This document shows, piece after piece, positions 24,584 through 35,601 of a stretch of DNA of 64,000 bases. The stretch lies in contig JAPWDM010000012.1 of NCBI GenBank assembly GCA_035578155.1, positions 13,088,501 to 13,152,500 on the forward strand, written 5' to 3'. The translations under genes were made by a program, and so were the position numbers. Position 1 is the first letter of the stretch, and each line of letters starts with the position of its first letter. The stretch comes from Brachynemurus nebulosus (lineage: Eukaryota; Arthropoda; Insecta; Neuroptera; Myrmeleontidae). Below the pieces are notes generated by a model, which was not told where the DNA came from, did no database searches, and saw only the letters and a list, made by a program, of their open reading frames with translations.

Positions 24584-24605
24584 ATTCGACAATTTCTCGG
24601 TACAA

Positions 24606-24718
24606 CTGAACGCAAAAATTTTTTTAATGTAATGGATACGGTTAAAAAGATCCTCTATGAGACCTTATTTTTTTTTAAATTGTAAACTAAAAGTGGCATA
24701 AGTATAATAGGTACTTAC
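24606..24718 (-). other. Conserved 5' UTR intron of the minus-strand zinc-finger gene
   Basis: On the minus strand the donor AACAA|GTAAGT (intron from 24718) and acceptor TTCAG (to 24606) enclose 113 bp. Both sites and much of the intron are conserved before the genes at 27303 and 32930. Splicing is inferred. Confidence 0.65.
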
Positions 24719-24900
24719 TTGTTCTACTCAATTCTCAAAGTACATAAAAAGTAAAGTCGTACATATGTAGATATTTTTTTCAAAACAATTAATCGCGCTG
24801 TTTTTTTGGTAGAATACGATATAAAACTGAAAATTAAAAACAGGAATTGTTAAAAAAGGGTAAAACAATTTTAATTTACAATTTTGAAAATATAACCCTT
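24719..24900 (-). promoter_or_regulatory. Conserved upstream block (promoter and noncoding exon 1)
   Basis: Closely matches, in gene orientation, 27000-27179 and to a lesser extent 32680-32803 and 39020-39230. The order is shared: GTTATATTTTC, AAATTGTAAATTAAAATTG, a T-rich stretch, CGATTAATTG, TTTGAGAATTGAGTAGAAC and the splice donor. The transcription start is not known. Confidence 0.55.
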
Positions 24901-25043
24901 TTTTGAACACTTTAGTGGTCGATTTTCTATGGGTCGATCCGGGTCGATGTATGGGATTATGGGTCGATCTGTGCTGACAACTCACAGTTCACACAAGTAC
25001 ACAACAAATACGACAAATACGGTGCATACGGCGCCAGGACCGC

Positions 25044-25668
25044 ATGAATCTCAAGCTGGCAGCTCCAACTAATTAATCGTGTAATTGTTGCTTCTCTGAA
25101 ATTCAAAGTTATTTGCGTAGAGAATGTCGAGAAGATCATCCTTGATTTTTTTTTATAATTTTTGGGGTAGTTCTGGTAGAGGTTAGAGGCCCAGAGTTGC
25201 AAAAGATGGCTTCCGCTGGCTTTCTTTTGTTTACAAGTAATCATGTAATTATTGCTTCTCTAAAATTCGAAGTTATTTACGTAGAGAATGCTGAAAGAAT
25301 CAGCTCTGAATTTTTTTATAATTTTTGGGGTGGTTTTGGTGGAGTTTAGAAGCCAAGAACTGTTTAAAAGAGCCTATAAACAGTTCTTGGCTTCTAAACT
25401 CCACCAAAAATACCCCAAAAATTATAAAAAAAATCAGAGATGATCTTCTCGACATTCTCTACGTAAATAACTTTGAATTTCAGAGAAGCAAGCCAGCGGA
25501 GGCTATCTTTTTACAACTCTGGGCCTCTAACCTCTTCCAAAACCACCCCAAAAATTATAAAAAAATTCAGAGCTGATCCTTTCAACATTCTCTTCATGAA
25601 TAACTTTAAATTTTAGAGAAGCAACAATTACACGATTAATTAGCTGGAGCTGCCAGCTTGAGATTCAT
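25044..25668. mobile_element. Foldback element with 9-bp target duplication
   Basis: The ends ATGAATCTCAAGCTGGCAGC and its mirror are perfect, the arms pair along most of the 625 bp, and the centre is near 25375 (AGCCAAGAACTGTTT mirrored). CAGGACCGC flanks it at 25035-25043 and 25669-25677. Each arm repeats the AATTTTTGGGGT and TTACGTAGAGAATG words twice. It lies between the two divergent zinc-finger genes. The open frames inside are mirror-image shadows. Confidence 0.85.
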
Positions 25669-25867
25669 CAGGACCGCCAGATTATTTGTAATAGACCGGC
25701 CAGCAGAGGGTGCGCTGCGTGTCAATCAAATCGGTTTGGCATTTATTCATACACTCACAGTAGAGAGATAGATTCATGGTACATAACTGGTACATAATTA
25801 AATGTACATAATTAATAATTACCAACATATTTTTTAGAATTTTACTTTATGGTATAGACATGAATTA

Positions 25868-26395
25868 AGCGGGTTCTACACGATGCTACGAACGTTCCTT
25901 CCAACATTCGATCGAACGTTTGAGGCAGTTAAGTTCGACAGTTGGTGCGACGAATGTATCTGCTACACGGTGAGTCGAATGTTTGATCCAATACGAATGA
26001 TAATGTGTTGGTACTCAGTCGACAACGCTGTTATCTGTCTGATGTTATCTCTAATGTTATACACTGATGTTGTCTCTCTTGTATAATGTGTTGGGACAAA
26101 CGTGACGAAGATGTTATCTGTCTGATGTTATCTCTAATGTTATACACTGATGTTGTCTCTCTTCACATGAACGAGTCGTGCGCAACCAACGAACACAACC
26201 AACATTGACCTTCAAACGTTCGAAGCATCCCTTTGACTCGGTGCAAGAATACCGACATCGAACGGGACACGACCAAATGCGAATGTTTGACGCTCGACAT
26301 TGGACACTCGTAGGTTCGAACAACGGCTACACGATGCTATGAACCATCCAACGTCGAATGTTGGAAGGTGTTCGTAGCATCGTGTAGCAGCGGCA
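25868..26395. mobile_element. MITE with CTACACGATGCTACGAAC ends
   Basis: AGCGGGTTCTACACGATGCT at the left and its counterpart ending GTAGCAGCGGCA at the right are inverted copies, flanked by TTA at 25865-25867 and 26396-26398. Inside, a 51-bp direct repeat (GTTATCTGTCTGATGTTATC) starts at about 26030 and 26113. TTA target and GC-rich ends fit the PIF/Harbinger-like group. Confidence 0.75.
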
Positions 26396-26398
26396 TTA

Positions 26399-26999
26399 CA
26401 TCACAACAAAATTGATAACAATGATAACTTTTGTTTTCATTCAATATAAAAATGTTAATTGATAAATATTATCTAAATTATACTAAGTGTTGAGAAGTTT
26501 TTATTTAATTGTATACAACGTTTTTTATAGATTGGGGGATAAAGAAAGAATTATATATTTTTTTTTTTAAATTCCCCGCCTAAAATTTATTATTTTGTAC
26601 ATACTTAGTACACTTGTCAATTTGTCAATACAAAAAAATAAAAAAATAACATTCTATAATATTTATGGTTTTATTTCATTCGCAAGTGTTTAAAAAATAA
26701 TTTTATTACAAGTTTATTACACTTTTTTCATGTTTCACTCTTTTGTGTATCATATATGTTACTTGACATTTTGTCATTTTAAGGTTATTCACTGGGAAGG
26801 TTATCGATTAAAAATCGATTTTCGTGTGAACAGCTCAGACACATGTTGCCATGTTGCGTACATTTATGTACAGACACTATCCAGACACAAAAAATTTGTT
26901 GAAGTGTGAACAGTAAAGAAATTTATGTCAGACATTTGTGTCGACATTTTGGTGTCTCGTGTATCTGCAGCAATCTGCAGCCTTAAAATAAAGGTTATA
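26399..26999. other. Spacer upstream of the 27303 gene
   Basis: No gene seen. AT-rich DNA with words such as AGACACATG and GACACTATCCAGACAC near 26830-26950 that may be decayed element DNA. Confidence 0.45.
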
Positions 27000-27179
27000 T
27001 TTTCAAAATTTCAAAATTGTAAATTAAAATTGTTTTACCTTTTTATAACAAGTCCTGTTTTTAATTTTCAGTTTTAGACCGTATTTTACCAAAAAACAGC
27101 CCGATTAATTGTTTTAAAAAAATATCTACATACGTAGTTCATCGACTTAACTTTTTACTTTGAGAATTGAGTAGAACAA
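27000..27179 (+). promoter_or_regulatory. Conserved upstream block (promoter and noncoding exon 1)
   Basis: The same ordered words as before the minus-strand gene, ending TTTGAGAATTGAGTAGAACAA at the splice donor. CCTTTTTATAACA near 27037 is a weak TATA-like candidate, also present as CTCTTTTATAA before the 32930 and 39325 genes. Confidence 0.5.
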
Positions 27180-27280
27180 GTAAGTATTTATGCCACTTGA
27201 AGCTTACAATTTAAGAAAATAAGGTTTTACAGAGGATCTTTTAGATCATATCCAATATATTAAAAAATGTTTGTGTTCAG
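27180..27280 (+). other. Conserved 5' UTR intron of the 27303 gene
   Basis: 101 bp from the donor GTAAGT (27180) to the acceptor TTCAG (27280). If spliced, the in-frame ATG at 27267 is intronic and translation starts at 27303. Confidence 0.65.
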
Positions 27281-27302
27281 CTGTGCTGAGAAATTGTCGA
27301 AA

Positions 27303-28559
27303 ATGGAAAATCAAGAATCTACATCAACTGTTCAACCTACACTGACTGTTAAAGTTGAAGAAGGTAATCCACTTCCAAATGTACTGAAGAAGGAATTATC
27401 GGATTCTTTAAATTATCACGAAATAAAATTGGAATTAGAAAACTGTAGTGATGTTGATTTATCAAGTTTACATACAGAAATAAAACTGGAAAATGATGAC
27501 AGTGATATATCAACAGAAAACACCATATTATTTGGTGAAAATTGTGAAAATTCTGTTGAACTAAATGTATCTGGAAATGTAAGCGAACAGTTTGGTACAA
27601 CAGAAAATAGTGAGACTAGTGTTGTAGGTCCTGGAACTTCAGTTAGACAAGCCAGTTTAAAGAATTATAAAAAAACTCATACCAGTGAAAGGAAATTCAA
27701 ATGTGATACATGTTTTAAAACATTTTCTACGTTAGGTAATCTAAAGACACATGAAAGAGTACACACTGGCGAAAAGCCATTCAAGTGTGAGACATGTTTT
27801 AAAACATTTTCTATGTTAGGTAATCTAAAGACACATGAAAGAGTACACACTGGCGAAAAACCATTCAAGTGTGATACATGTTTTAAAACATTTTCTCACT
27901 CAATCTCTTTAATAATACATAAAAGAACACACACTAACGAAAAGCCATTTAAGTGTGATATATGTTTTAAAACATTTTCTTACTCAAGCAATTTAGCAAC
28001 ACATAAAAGAATACACACTGACGAAAAACCATTCAAGTGTGATGCATGTTTTAAAACATTTACTACGGCAGCTAGTTTAAAAACTCATAAAAATGTACAT
28101 ACTGGTGAAAAGCCATTTACATGTGGTACATGTTTTAAAACATTTTCTCAATCAGGTCCTTTAATAATACATAAAAGAGTACACACTGGTGAAAAGCCAT
28201 TCACATGTGGTACATGTTTTAGAACATTTTCTGACCCAAGTTCTTTAAGGATACATAAAAGAACACATACTGGCGAAAAACCATTCAAGTGTGACACATG
28301 TTTTAAAACATTTTCTCAGTCAAGCTCTTTAATGATACATAAAAGGATACACACTGGCGAAAAACCATTCAAGTGTGACACATGTTTTAAAACATTTTCT
28401 CAGTCAAACTATTTAATTATACATAAAAGGACACACACTGGCGAAAAGTCGTTCAAGTGTGATATATGTTTTAAAACATTTTCACAGTCAAGTAACTTAA
28501 AAATCCATGAAAGAACACATACGAAAAAAAAAGAAAAGAAAAACAAGCTAAAGAAGTAA
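27303..28559 (+). CDS. C2H2 zinc-finger protein, 10 fingers
   Basis: 418 residues from the ATG at 27303; an upstream in-frame ATG at 27267 falls inside the conserved 5' UTR intron. The N-terminal module carries VKVEEG, IKLELE and IKLENDD motifs and is a few residues shorter than in its paralogues between VKVEE and PNVLKKEL. Ten fingers have helices TLGNLKT, MLGNLKT, HSISLII, YSSNLAT, TAASLKT, QSGPLII, DPSSLRI, QSSSLMI, QSNYLII, QSSNLKI; the tail is [11 protein letters not shown]. Fingers 1 and 2 are nearly identical, a recent one-finger duplication. All ten zinc ligand sets look intact. It is probably a nuclear DNA-binding factor; partners and targets cannot be read from the sequence. Confidence 0.93.
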   Translation: MENQESTSTVQPTLTVKVEEGNPLPNVLKKELSDSLNYHEIKLELENCSDVDLSSLHTEIKLENDDSDISTENTILFGENCENSVELNVSGNVSEQFGTTENSETSVVGPGTSVRQASLKNYKKTHTSERKFKCDTCFKTFSTLGNLKTHERVHTGEKPFKCETCFKTFSMLGNLKTHERVHTGEKPFKCDTCFKTFSHSISLIIHKRTHTNEKPFKCDICFKTFSYSSNLATHKRIHTDEKPFKCDACFKTFTTAASLKTHKNVHTGEKPFTCGTCFKTFSQSGPLIIHKRVHTGEKPFTCGTCFRTFSDPSSLRIHKRTHTGEKPFKCDTCFKTFSQSSSLMIHKRIHTGEKPFKCDTCFKTFSQSNYLIIHKRTHTGEKSFKCDICFKTFSQSSNLKIHERTHTKKKEKKNKLKK

Positions 28560-29065
28560 AAGTCATTAATAACGCCAAAGAAAATTACAGGGCACGCACA
28601 GGATCGACGAGAGAAATAATACGAAAAAAAATTCAGTAATTTTTTCCTGATAATAGAGAGTGAATAAAAAAGAAAATTCTCCATTTCGCTGGGGTCCATA
28701 ACAAAGGATCTGGGCAACTGCCCTATCTGACTCATCCTCTCGCCGGCCCTGGTTACGTTTACGTGCAAATTGCAGTAGCTTAGCACTTGACATCTGTTGA
28801 TGAAGGGTTTAGCTAACACCTTATTGATAATATAGTTTATTAAAAAATATTATAAAACTAAGGAAAATCAGTATAACCAATGCAATCAAGTTTCTTTGTT
28901 TAAAAATACTTCACGACATTCGCAAAACTCACTTTTTTACCTTAACAAAACTTCTTATTGTATTAGTATTATAACTAAGTTTATTACCAATAAACTGTTG
29001 CTTTAAAACGTCACCAACAGATGTCAAAAGTGCTAAGCTATTGCATGCAAGCTGCTTGCAAATAC
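28560..29065 (+). repeat. Shared 3' flank of the 27303 gene, followed by an inverted relative
   Basis: 28560-28850 matches the flanks of the minus-strand copies (3' UTR block, GGGCAACTGCCC, CCGGCCCTGG). About 28985-29062 is a diverged inverted copy of 28763-28850, sharing words such as CAACAGATGTCAA and GTGCTAAGCTA. Confidence 0.7.
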
Positions 29066-29668
29066 TTGATATCATGAATATACCAATAGCCATGTAATCA
29101 GAATACAATGCGGACATATCGTATCCTTAGACTTGCCGAATCCACTCATACTCAAATATACTAAAAAAATGACTATTTTGATTTTAAGCACAAATTATTC
29201 TGCATCTAGACAGCGAACTAAAAAATTTGAAACAGTGTGAAATAGAAAAACGAAGTAAAGCAGTCGGTGGCATACATGTTGCAACAAGTTGAATAGAAAT
29301 ATCTGATGCCTCCAATTGTTTTATCTGTTTATTCATTTTGATAAATTTAAAAAAAAATTGTTGTAAATTAGATCTAGAATTTTTAGTAGTATTGCTTGTG
29401 ACCAAAATTAACGCACCTCAAAAAAATTAACTTTAAAAAAAACTATAATGTTTAATAAGATATTTTCTAAACTTATCTTGATAAGTACAGATATATAAAA
29501 TAAATTTGTATTTAAATATAGGTACAGATGGAAAAAAATTGTGAGTGTGCTTAAGATCACGCGACCTAAGTGAAAACTTCTACGACGTTCTCGTAACCGA
29601 TTCGAAGTAACATAAAATATAATCTATAGATATAGATATAGAGTAGGAACTTAACCCTAATTTTTAAC
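29066..29668. other. Spacer without a recognised gene
   Basis: AT-rich; the short minus-strand frame at 29184-29405 resembles no family I know. Confidence 0.45.
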
Positions 29669-30112
29669 AAAAAGCGACCACGAGCGTTCTAGTGGCTGTT
29701 TTTTCTTTTAATCGATTCAAAATTTAAAAAGGAATAAAAAATTCCAATACTATTTTTTTTTATCAAATGCCGGCGTCACTGAAAAATTGAAATTAATGAA
29801 AATAATAGGTAAGATACATGTATAAATTTTTTATTAGTACTATTCTATAAGAGCAACTGATATATTATAAAAAAATATTTATAACATTTTTTTAGAAAGA
29901 GAGAAAACTATTGAAAATATGATATTTTAGTATGAATACGTAGACTAAAATCAAAAATTTATAAGAATACTTTTCAATTATTTATTTTTATCAATTTTTA
30001 TTATTGAAGCCGTGGTTTAATCAAAAGATAATATTTGAATTTTATATTTTATTTTAAATTCTGCATCGATTAAAAAAAAACCAGCCATTAGAACGCTCGT
30101 GGTCACTTTTTT
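29669..30112. mobile_element. MITE with AAAAGCGACCACGAGCG ends
   Basis: AAAAGCGACCACGAGCGTTC at 29669 is mirrored by GAACGCTCGTGGTCACTTTT at about 30091-30110. The pairing continues through a GGCTG word and ATCGATT. About 444 bp, non-coding, no clear target duplication. Confidence 0.65.
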
Positions 30113-31659
30113 TTAAGCATCTTTTTAAGGGTAATTTCCTCGTCTAATAGGAATTTATTGAACGAATCGCGGTTATGATGAGCGTGCTAAGCCAGTAACA
30201 AAAATGCGTAAAACAAATAGTACAAATACAAATACATATTTGATATCAGTTAAATGTATATTAAATGTAGTTTTAATTATTCTAATTTTATAAAGTAATA
30301 AGTAAATTTTATAGTATCATAAATAAAATGTAGTTAAAATTTTATAAATTATTCTAATTTTAAAATTTATTTTGATTTCCATAGATTTTTTAAATTTTAA
30401 TAATCCGACAAGGGCAAAAATTAACTGATAGTTAATATTAATGAAAGCAAAATGAAGTTATTTTTATTTAATTTTTACTGTATAACAGTTTTAATTTATG
30501 TAATAGGATACATTATAATTATTCTAGTCTAGAAGACTGAAAAAAGCGTGTTTTTTAATAACTTTTTTCTCGAAAACACTAACAATAAGAGATTTTTGTT
30601 TGTAATTTTTTATGTAAGTAGGTAAGTATACATTACTTAAGGTTTCTGAAATTTATATTTTCAAATTTCCGCGCATGCACGCTATAGAACATCTGTTACA
30701 GAAGCGACGTTAAAAATATATTAAAAATGTTCATGTTATTTGACGTACATGATAGCTCATGGCAGGGTCATACAAAACAAAAATTTTTTTAAAATTCATA
30801 CATCCATATTTGGGAGAACGACGGTGGGTTTTTCTAAAAAAAAAAATTACGCAAAATGCCGTTCTTTTGAAATTTTTGTTACCAAAACTACTCTTTTTTG
30901 ATAAAAAAAACTCTAGAATGGATACGGATTAAAAAAAAAAAAAAAAACTTTTATCATCCCCCAGAAATTAAAAAAAAAAACCGAAAATAATAAGCCCTAT
31001 AGCATGCAAAACGAATAAAATAATAACTGATTGAATTGTAATGCACTATTATATACATTTATATTATATTGCATTATAATAATTTGCGGTGAAAATTTCT
31101 GGTTTGTGGCGTCCCCGCTTTTTGGGCGAAAATTGAAAATCGAATAAAATTTAAGTGTTGGTACGATTATAGTGTGAAAACATCAAATAAATTAACAATT
31201 ATTAAAAATTTTCTCGTTTCTTGTATTCTTTTTTTGTTTTGTTTTTTGTTGATGGAAATAGCTGATGTTTTAAGGATACGGGAGATTCAACATGACTGAC
31301 AAAATAAGTTATTAAAAATTTTTTTCTTTTTTTCTTTGCTCCTCAGCTTGAAAACTATGAAAACATTACCCAGCAAATGTTAATACACAATACTGATGTT
31401 AGTACATAAAAGGAAAAGGCATAAAAGTAAAACGTGCGATTCTTGGTGGTGCAGTTTGAGTGTACGTAGAGTCCTTACAATAAGAGTCTGGACACCGAAA
31501 ATATTCGCGCAATTTTTCAAAATAATGGCGTACATCAAATCAAACTAGTAGTCCTAGTAGTGGTAGCACTGATGTTCTCCTCCTCCTGTGTGCGTGTGAA
31601 ATGACATGTATTTTTCATCCGAAATCTAAATAGTTTTTAAACTTTTTAAATAAGTATTT
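30113..31659. other. Spacer without a recognised gene
   Basis: Very AT-rich with homopolymer runs near 30925-30985. No supported gene or repeat boundary. Confidence 0.5.
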
Positions 31660-32460
31660 TAACTCTTTAAATGATTAACAAGTTATCTTGTCCTGCAATA
31701 TGGCGGCACAAAATGCTGGTATATATTCATTGGTACAGGTGCTGCCATCTGTGGCAGATTTTCCGAAATACGAAATACGGAACATTCTAAATAATGTTCA
31801 ATTTTATTAACATAGTTTAGGTGTATGATTTCGGTTTAGTATAATTTATATTTTGTAAATTCCTAGGATTCACTTTTATGATGTTGGGATCTTTGATTTT
31901 TTCTTTTTCTTTTTTTGTAACCTTATCTATTGTACTTATCACTGGCAGTCATATATGTATTATTTATAACTATATGGCCAATCCCTACAAGAGGCAGTGG
32001 TTCCGATGAAGTGAGACGGATAGGCATCGGGTAGAGGCACTTCGGTTGTTTTGCGCAGATGCATCAATTAGTGTTTACCGTGTTTACTGTTCAGATTGGT
32101 TCATAATGGCCGTATTCGTTGCTGAGTTTTTCTGCTCAAAGTGAGCTGTGCGCATGCGCAAGAACATCTTTATGAAGTACGAAGTCTACGAAATACTTGT
32201 GTATTCCATAAAAAAAGTTCTTGCGCATGCGCTCAACTCACTTTGAGCAGAAAAACTCAGCAACGAATACGCCCATTACCACCAAAAAAGTCGCGTTTGC
32301 GCAAAACGAACAAAATACTTCCAAATCTGCACCGTGATGTTGGGACGTTTTTTTCATATCCATTTGGCTATATATGTATACTACATATATGCTGGCAGTA
32401 AAAAGTCCGGCATTTTGAGAGGAAAAAATTTTTCCATATGGTTTGTTTAAGAGTTTTAAA
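31660..32460 (+). mobile_element. Diverged relative of the 36954-37419 insert, itself interrupted
   Basis: Shares TCCTGCAATATGGCGGC, GGTACAGG, GCCATCTGTG, GGATTCACTTT and GTAACCTTATCTATTG with the element at 36954-37419. Between about 31957 and 32395 there is extra DNA containing the hairpin at 32104-32278. Confidence 0.6.
32104..32278. mobile_element. Hairpin MITE, ~70-bp arms
   Basis: TAATGG..CGTATTCGTTGCTGAG at the left is mirrored by CTCAGCAACGAATACG..CCATTA at the right. The arms continue through TTTTTCTGCTCAAAGTGAG and GCGCATGCGCAAGAAC. Total 175 bp; encodes nothing. Confidence 0.75.
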
Positions 32461-32644
32461 AAATATTTTGTAATAGTGTTTCTGCTAGATTTTTGTGTGC
32501 TAATTACGGGAAAAATAGCCAAAAAATTCCATCACGTCAGAATTTTGAGTAAATAAAAATTTTATTTTTTCATTATTTTTTCGCTAGCAATAGTTCTCTA
32601 TGGTTTAAAGGTGATGTACCACAGAACAAATGATGTACATAGTG

Positions 32645-32803
32645 TCAGTGAACGCCCATTAAATGTTAAAATAAAGGTCATAAAGGTTATATTTTCGAAA
32701 AGCTGTAAATTAAAATTGTTTTACTCTTTTATAATTGTTTTAAAAAAATCGACTTAGTCTTGTACATACTTGGAGAATTGAGTAGAACATGTAACATAAA
32801 CAA
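32645..32803 (+). promoter_or_regulatory. Conserved upstream block of the 32930 gene
   Basis: Contains ACGCCCATTAAATGTTAAAATAAAGG (shared with 37820-37829 joined to 39001-39020), GTAAATTAAAATTGTTTTACTC, a TTTTATAA word and GAGAATTGAGTAGAACA before the donor. Promoter function is inferred from conservation among paralogues. Confidence 0.5.
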
Positions 32804-32907
32804 GTAAGTACTTTTGCCACTTTTAGCTTACAATTTTAACAAAAAATTAGGTCTCATAGAGAATAATTTAGATCATATCCAATACATTAAAAAATTTTTA
32901 TGTTCAG
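32804..32907 (+). other. Conserved 5' UTR intron of the 32930 gene
   Basis: 104 bp from ACAA|GTAAGT to TTCAG. The in-frame ATG at 32900 lies eight bases before the acceptor and would be removed by splicing. Confidence 0.65.
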
Positions 32908-32929
32908 TTGTGCTGAGAAATTGTCGAAA

Positions 32930-34441
32930 ATGGAAAATCAAGAATCTACATCATCTGTTCAACCTACACTGACTGTTAAAGTTGAAGAAGATTTAGTGAA
33001 TCTAGGTCATGAATTTTCTAATGTACTGAAGAAGGAATTATCAGATTCTTTAAATCACCACGAAATAAAACTGGAATTAGAAGACTGTAGTGCTGTTGAC
33101 ATATCAAGTTTACACACGGAAATAAAACTGGAAAATGATGACAGTGATATATCAACAGAAAACAACATATTATTTGCTGAAAATTCTGAAAATTTTGTTG
33201 AATTAAATGTATCTGGGAATATTTGCGAACAGTTTGGTACAACAGAAAAGAGTGAGATTAGTGTTGTAGGTCCTGGAACATCAGTTAAAGAAGCCAGTTT
33301 AAAAAATTATAAAAAAACTCATACCAGTGAAAGGAAATTCAAATGTGATATATGTTTTAAAATATTTTCTCAGTCAAGCTGTTTAAATAGACATAAAAGA
33401 GTACACACTGTCGAAAAACCATTCAAGTGTGATACTTGTTTTAAAACATTTTCTTACTCACACTCCTTAATAATACATAAAAGGACACATACTGGTGAAA
33501 AGCCATTCAAATGTGATATATGTTTTAAAACATTTATTACGTCAGACACTTTAAAAACTCATAAACATGTACATACTGGCGAAAATCCATTCAAGTGTGA
33601 CATATGTTTTAAAACATTTTCTGACCCAAGTTCTTTAAAGAAACATAAAAATTTACATACTGGCGAAAAACCATTCAAGTGTGATATATGTTTTAAAACA
33701 TTTTCGCAGTCAAGTAACTTAAAAACCCATGAAAGAACACACACTGGCGAAAAACCATTCAAGTGTGACACATGTTTTAAAACATTTTCTCAAATAAATG
33801 GTTTGAAGAAACATGAAAGAACACACACTGGCGAAAAGCCATTTAAGTGTGATACATGTTTTAAAACATTTTCGCAGTTATGTAACTTAAAAACCCATGA
33901 AAAAATACACACTGGCGAAAAGCCATTCAAGTGTGATATATGTTTTAAAACATTTTCACACTCAGCCTCTTTAATAACACATAAAAGGCTACACACTGGC
34001 GAAAAACCATTCATGTGTGACACATGTTTTAAAACATTTTCTGACCCTAGTTCTTTAAAGAATCATAAAATAACACACACTGGCGAAAAGCCATTCAAAT
34101 GTGATATATGTTTTAAAACATTTTCTCAATCAGGTCCTTTAATAACACATAAAAGAGTACACACTGGCGAAAAGCCATTCAAGTGTGACATATGTTTTAA
34201 AACATTTTCTGACCCAAATTCTTTAATGATACATAAAAGAACACATACTGGCGAAAAACCATTTAAGTGTGATACATGTTTTAAAACATTTTCGCAGTTA
34301 AATAACTTAAAAAGGCATGAAAGAACACACACTGGCGAAAAACCATTCAAGTGTGATACTTGTTCTAAAACATTTTCACAGTCAGGTAACTTAAAAACCC
34401 ATGTAAGAACACATACTAGAAAAAAAAGAAAAACAAGGTAA
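32930..34441 (+). CDS. C2H2 zinc-finger protein, 13 fingers, altered tail
   Basis: 503 residues from the ATG at 32930, chosen over the upstream in-frame ATG at 32900 because that one falls in the conserved intron. The N-terminal module has VKVEED, IKLELED and IKLENDD. Thirteen fingers have helices QSSCLNR, YSHSLII, TSDTLKT, DPSSLKK, QSSNLKT, QINGLKK, QLCNLKT, HSASLIT, DPSSLKN, QSGPLIT, DPNSLMI, QLNNLKR, QSGNLKT. All Cys2His2 ligands are present; the last finger has Ser for the usual Phe after its second Cys. The tail is RKKRKTR, a frameshifted but still basic version of the usual KKKKNKLKK, so a basic end is kept. Two linkers depart from TGEKP (TVEKP, TGENP). It is probably a nuclear DNA-binding protein. 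Confidence 0.93.
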   Translation: MENQESTSSVQPTLTVKVEEDLVNLGHEFSNVLKKELSDSLNHHEIKLELEDCSAVDISSLHTEIKLENDDSDISTENNILFAENSENFVELNVSGNICEQFGTTEKSEISVVGPGTSVKEASLKNYKKTHTSERKFKCDICFKIFSQSSCLNRHKRVHTVEKPFKCDTCFKTFSYSHSLIIHKRTHTGEKPFKCDICFKTFITSDTLKTHKHVHTGENPFKCDICFKTFSDPSSLKKHKNLHTGEKPFKCDICFKTFSQSSNLKTHERTHTGEKPFKCDTCFKTFSQINGLKKHERTHTGEKPFKCDTCFKTFSQLCNLKTHEKIHTGEKPFKCDICFKTFSHSASLITHKRLHTGEKPFMCDTCFKTFSDPSSLKNHKITHTGEKPFKCDICFKTFSQSGPLITHKRVHTGEKPFKCDICFKTFSDPNSLMIHKRTHTGEKPFKCDTCFKTFSQLNNLKRHERTHTGEKPFKCDTCSKTFSQSGNLKTHVRTHTRKKRKTR

Positions 34442-35176
34442 AGAAGTAAAAGTCATTAATAACGCCAAAGAAAATTACAGGGCACGCTCGGGATCGACGA
34501 GAGAAATAATACGAAAAAAAAAAATTCAGTACCCATGTCGCAATTGGTAAAAACATTTGTTATTAAGACACCAGACAACCTAACCTTTCACAATTGGTCT
34601 CGTTTTCATCGTTTATAAATACTCTAAGCAGCAGTAAAGTCAGATGTATATATAAAGAACATTACTCATTTCAAAAATAAACTTTTGTCACATATAAAAG
34701 ATATTATAATTTCTACTATCTTTTCTCAATATATTAGATAGTAGATCTTGTTAGAGATAGCTATTTTATGATTTTGTTTAAAAGATAAATTTATGAGAAT
34801 GAGTCATTTCCAGTTGTCGTTGTTTTCTCTTATAAATCTTTCAACGGCTGTAGGTAGGATAGATTTTATTTATTTTAAGAATAATTAGACGTAAGTACTA
34901 TATTCGTAAAAATTTTTTATGTCAACTCTATGTAATAATATTGGAATATTTTAATTACATAGATATTTTTTTAGTATTGTACTTAAGATGTTTTAAAAAA
35001 AAAAAATAAAAGTAAAAAAGTATTACTATTTATGTATTTTTTTCCCTATAAATTATAAATAGCGCATACATATAAATAGCGTGGAGGCATTACGGAGAGC
35101 AGCAATAATATAAAAACTAGATGGTGAGGTTAGTCAAGGTTACGTTAGTTTAGTTAGTTTTGACCGTTTTGACCAT
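34442..35176. other. 3' flank and spacer
   Basis: The family 3' UTR block ends abruptly at about 34530. The rest is AT-rich spacer with a dispersed repeat at 34670-34790 (inverted relative of 22450-22560). No gene. Confidence 0.5.
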
Positions 35177-35601
35177 GTGCCTGCCACTCTACATATAATC
35201 CATTAAAAAATATACCGTTTACTGACGCCACTGTAACAATATACCAGATGGCGTTGATGGTACTTGAATAAAATAGAGTCGGAACATGAGTTTTGATAGT
35301 TCGCTATTTTTCATCAAAGATTCATCTAAAATAAATTGGAAATAAATTGCATAAATATTTAAAAAAAAATACTTTAATTCAACCTAGAAGGATTAATTAA
35401 ATTAAAAAATTTTAATTCTTCGTTAACACATAACTTGGTGACGATACTTTTGTACTCAATCATATGATAATTAATTTTGACATCTATTTGATGAAAAATG
35501 CTCACATGTACCAACTCTATTTAGTATGCCCCAAATACCATTAGCGCCACGTAGCGAACTGTGACATTAAAAATTCGTCCTTGAAAACAAGTGGCAGACA
35601 C
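35177..35601. mobile_element. Short-inverted-repeat element, copy 1
   Basis: Starts GTGCCTGCCACTC and ends AAGTGGCAGACAC. The body is closely similar to 45511-45933, where the ends are GTCCCTGCCACT and AGTGGCAGGGAC. Non-coding, about 425 bp. Confidence 0.7.

Noticed and set aside
25700..25715. CTCF-like motif CCAGCAGAGGGTGCGC between divergent genes
   Set aside because: A single short match without conservation or chromatin data is not enough to call an insulator.
27267..27302. In-frame N-terminal extension SCAEKLSK before MENQEST
   Set aside because: It lacks an ATG in several paralogues and spans a conserved splice acceptor; best read as intron end plus 5' UTR.
28679..28745. hAT terminus (CCGGCCCTG) in the zinc-finger 3' flanks
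   Set aside because: The sequence is part of the duplicated flank shared by several copies; without a partner end or target duplication I did not call an element there.
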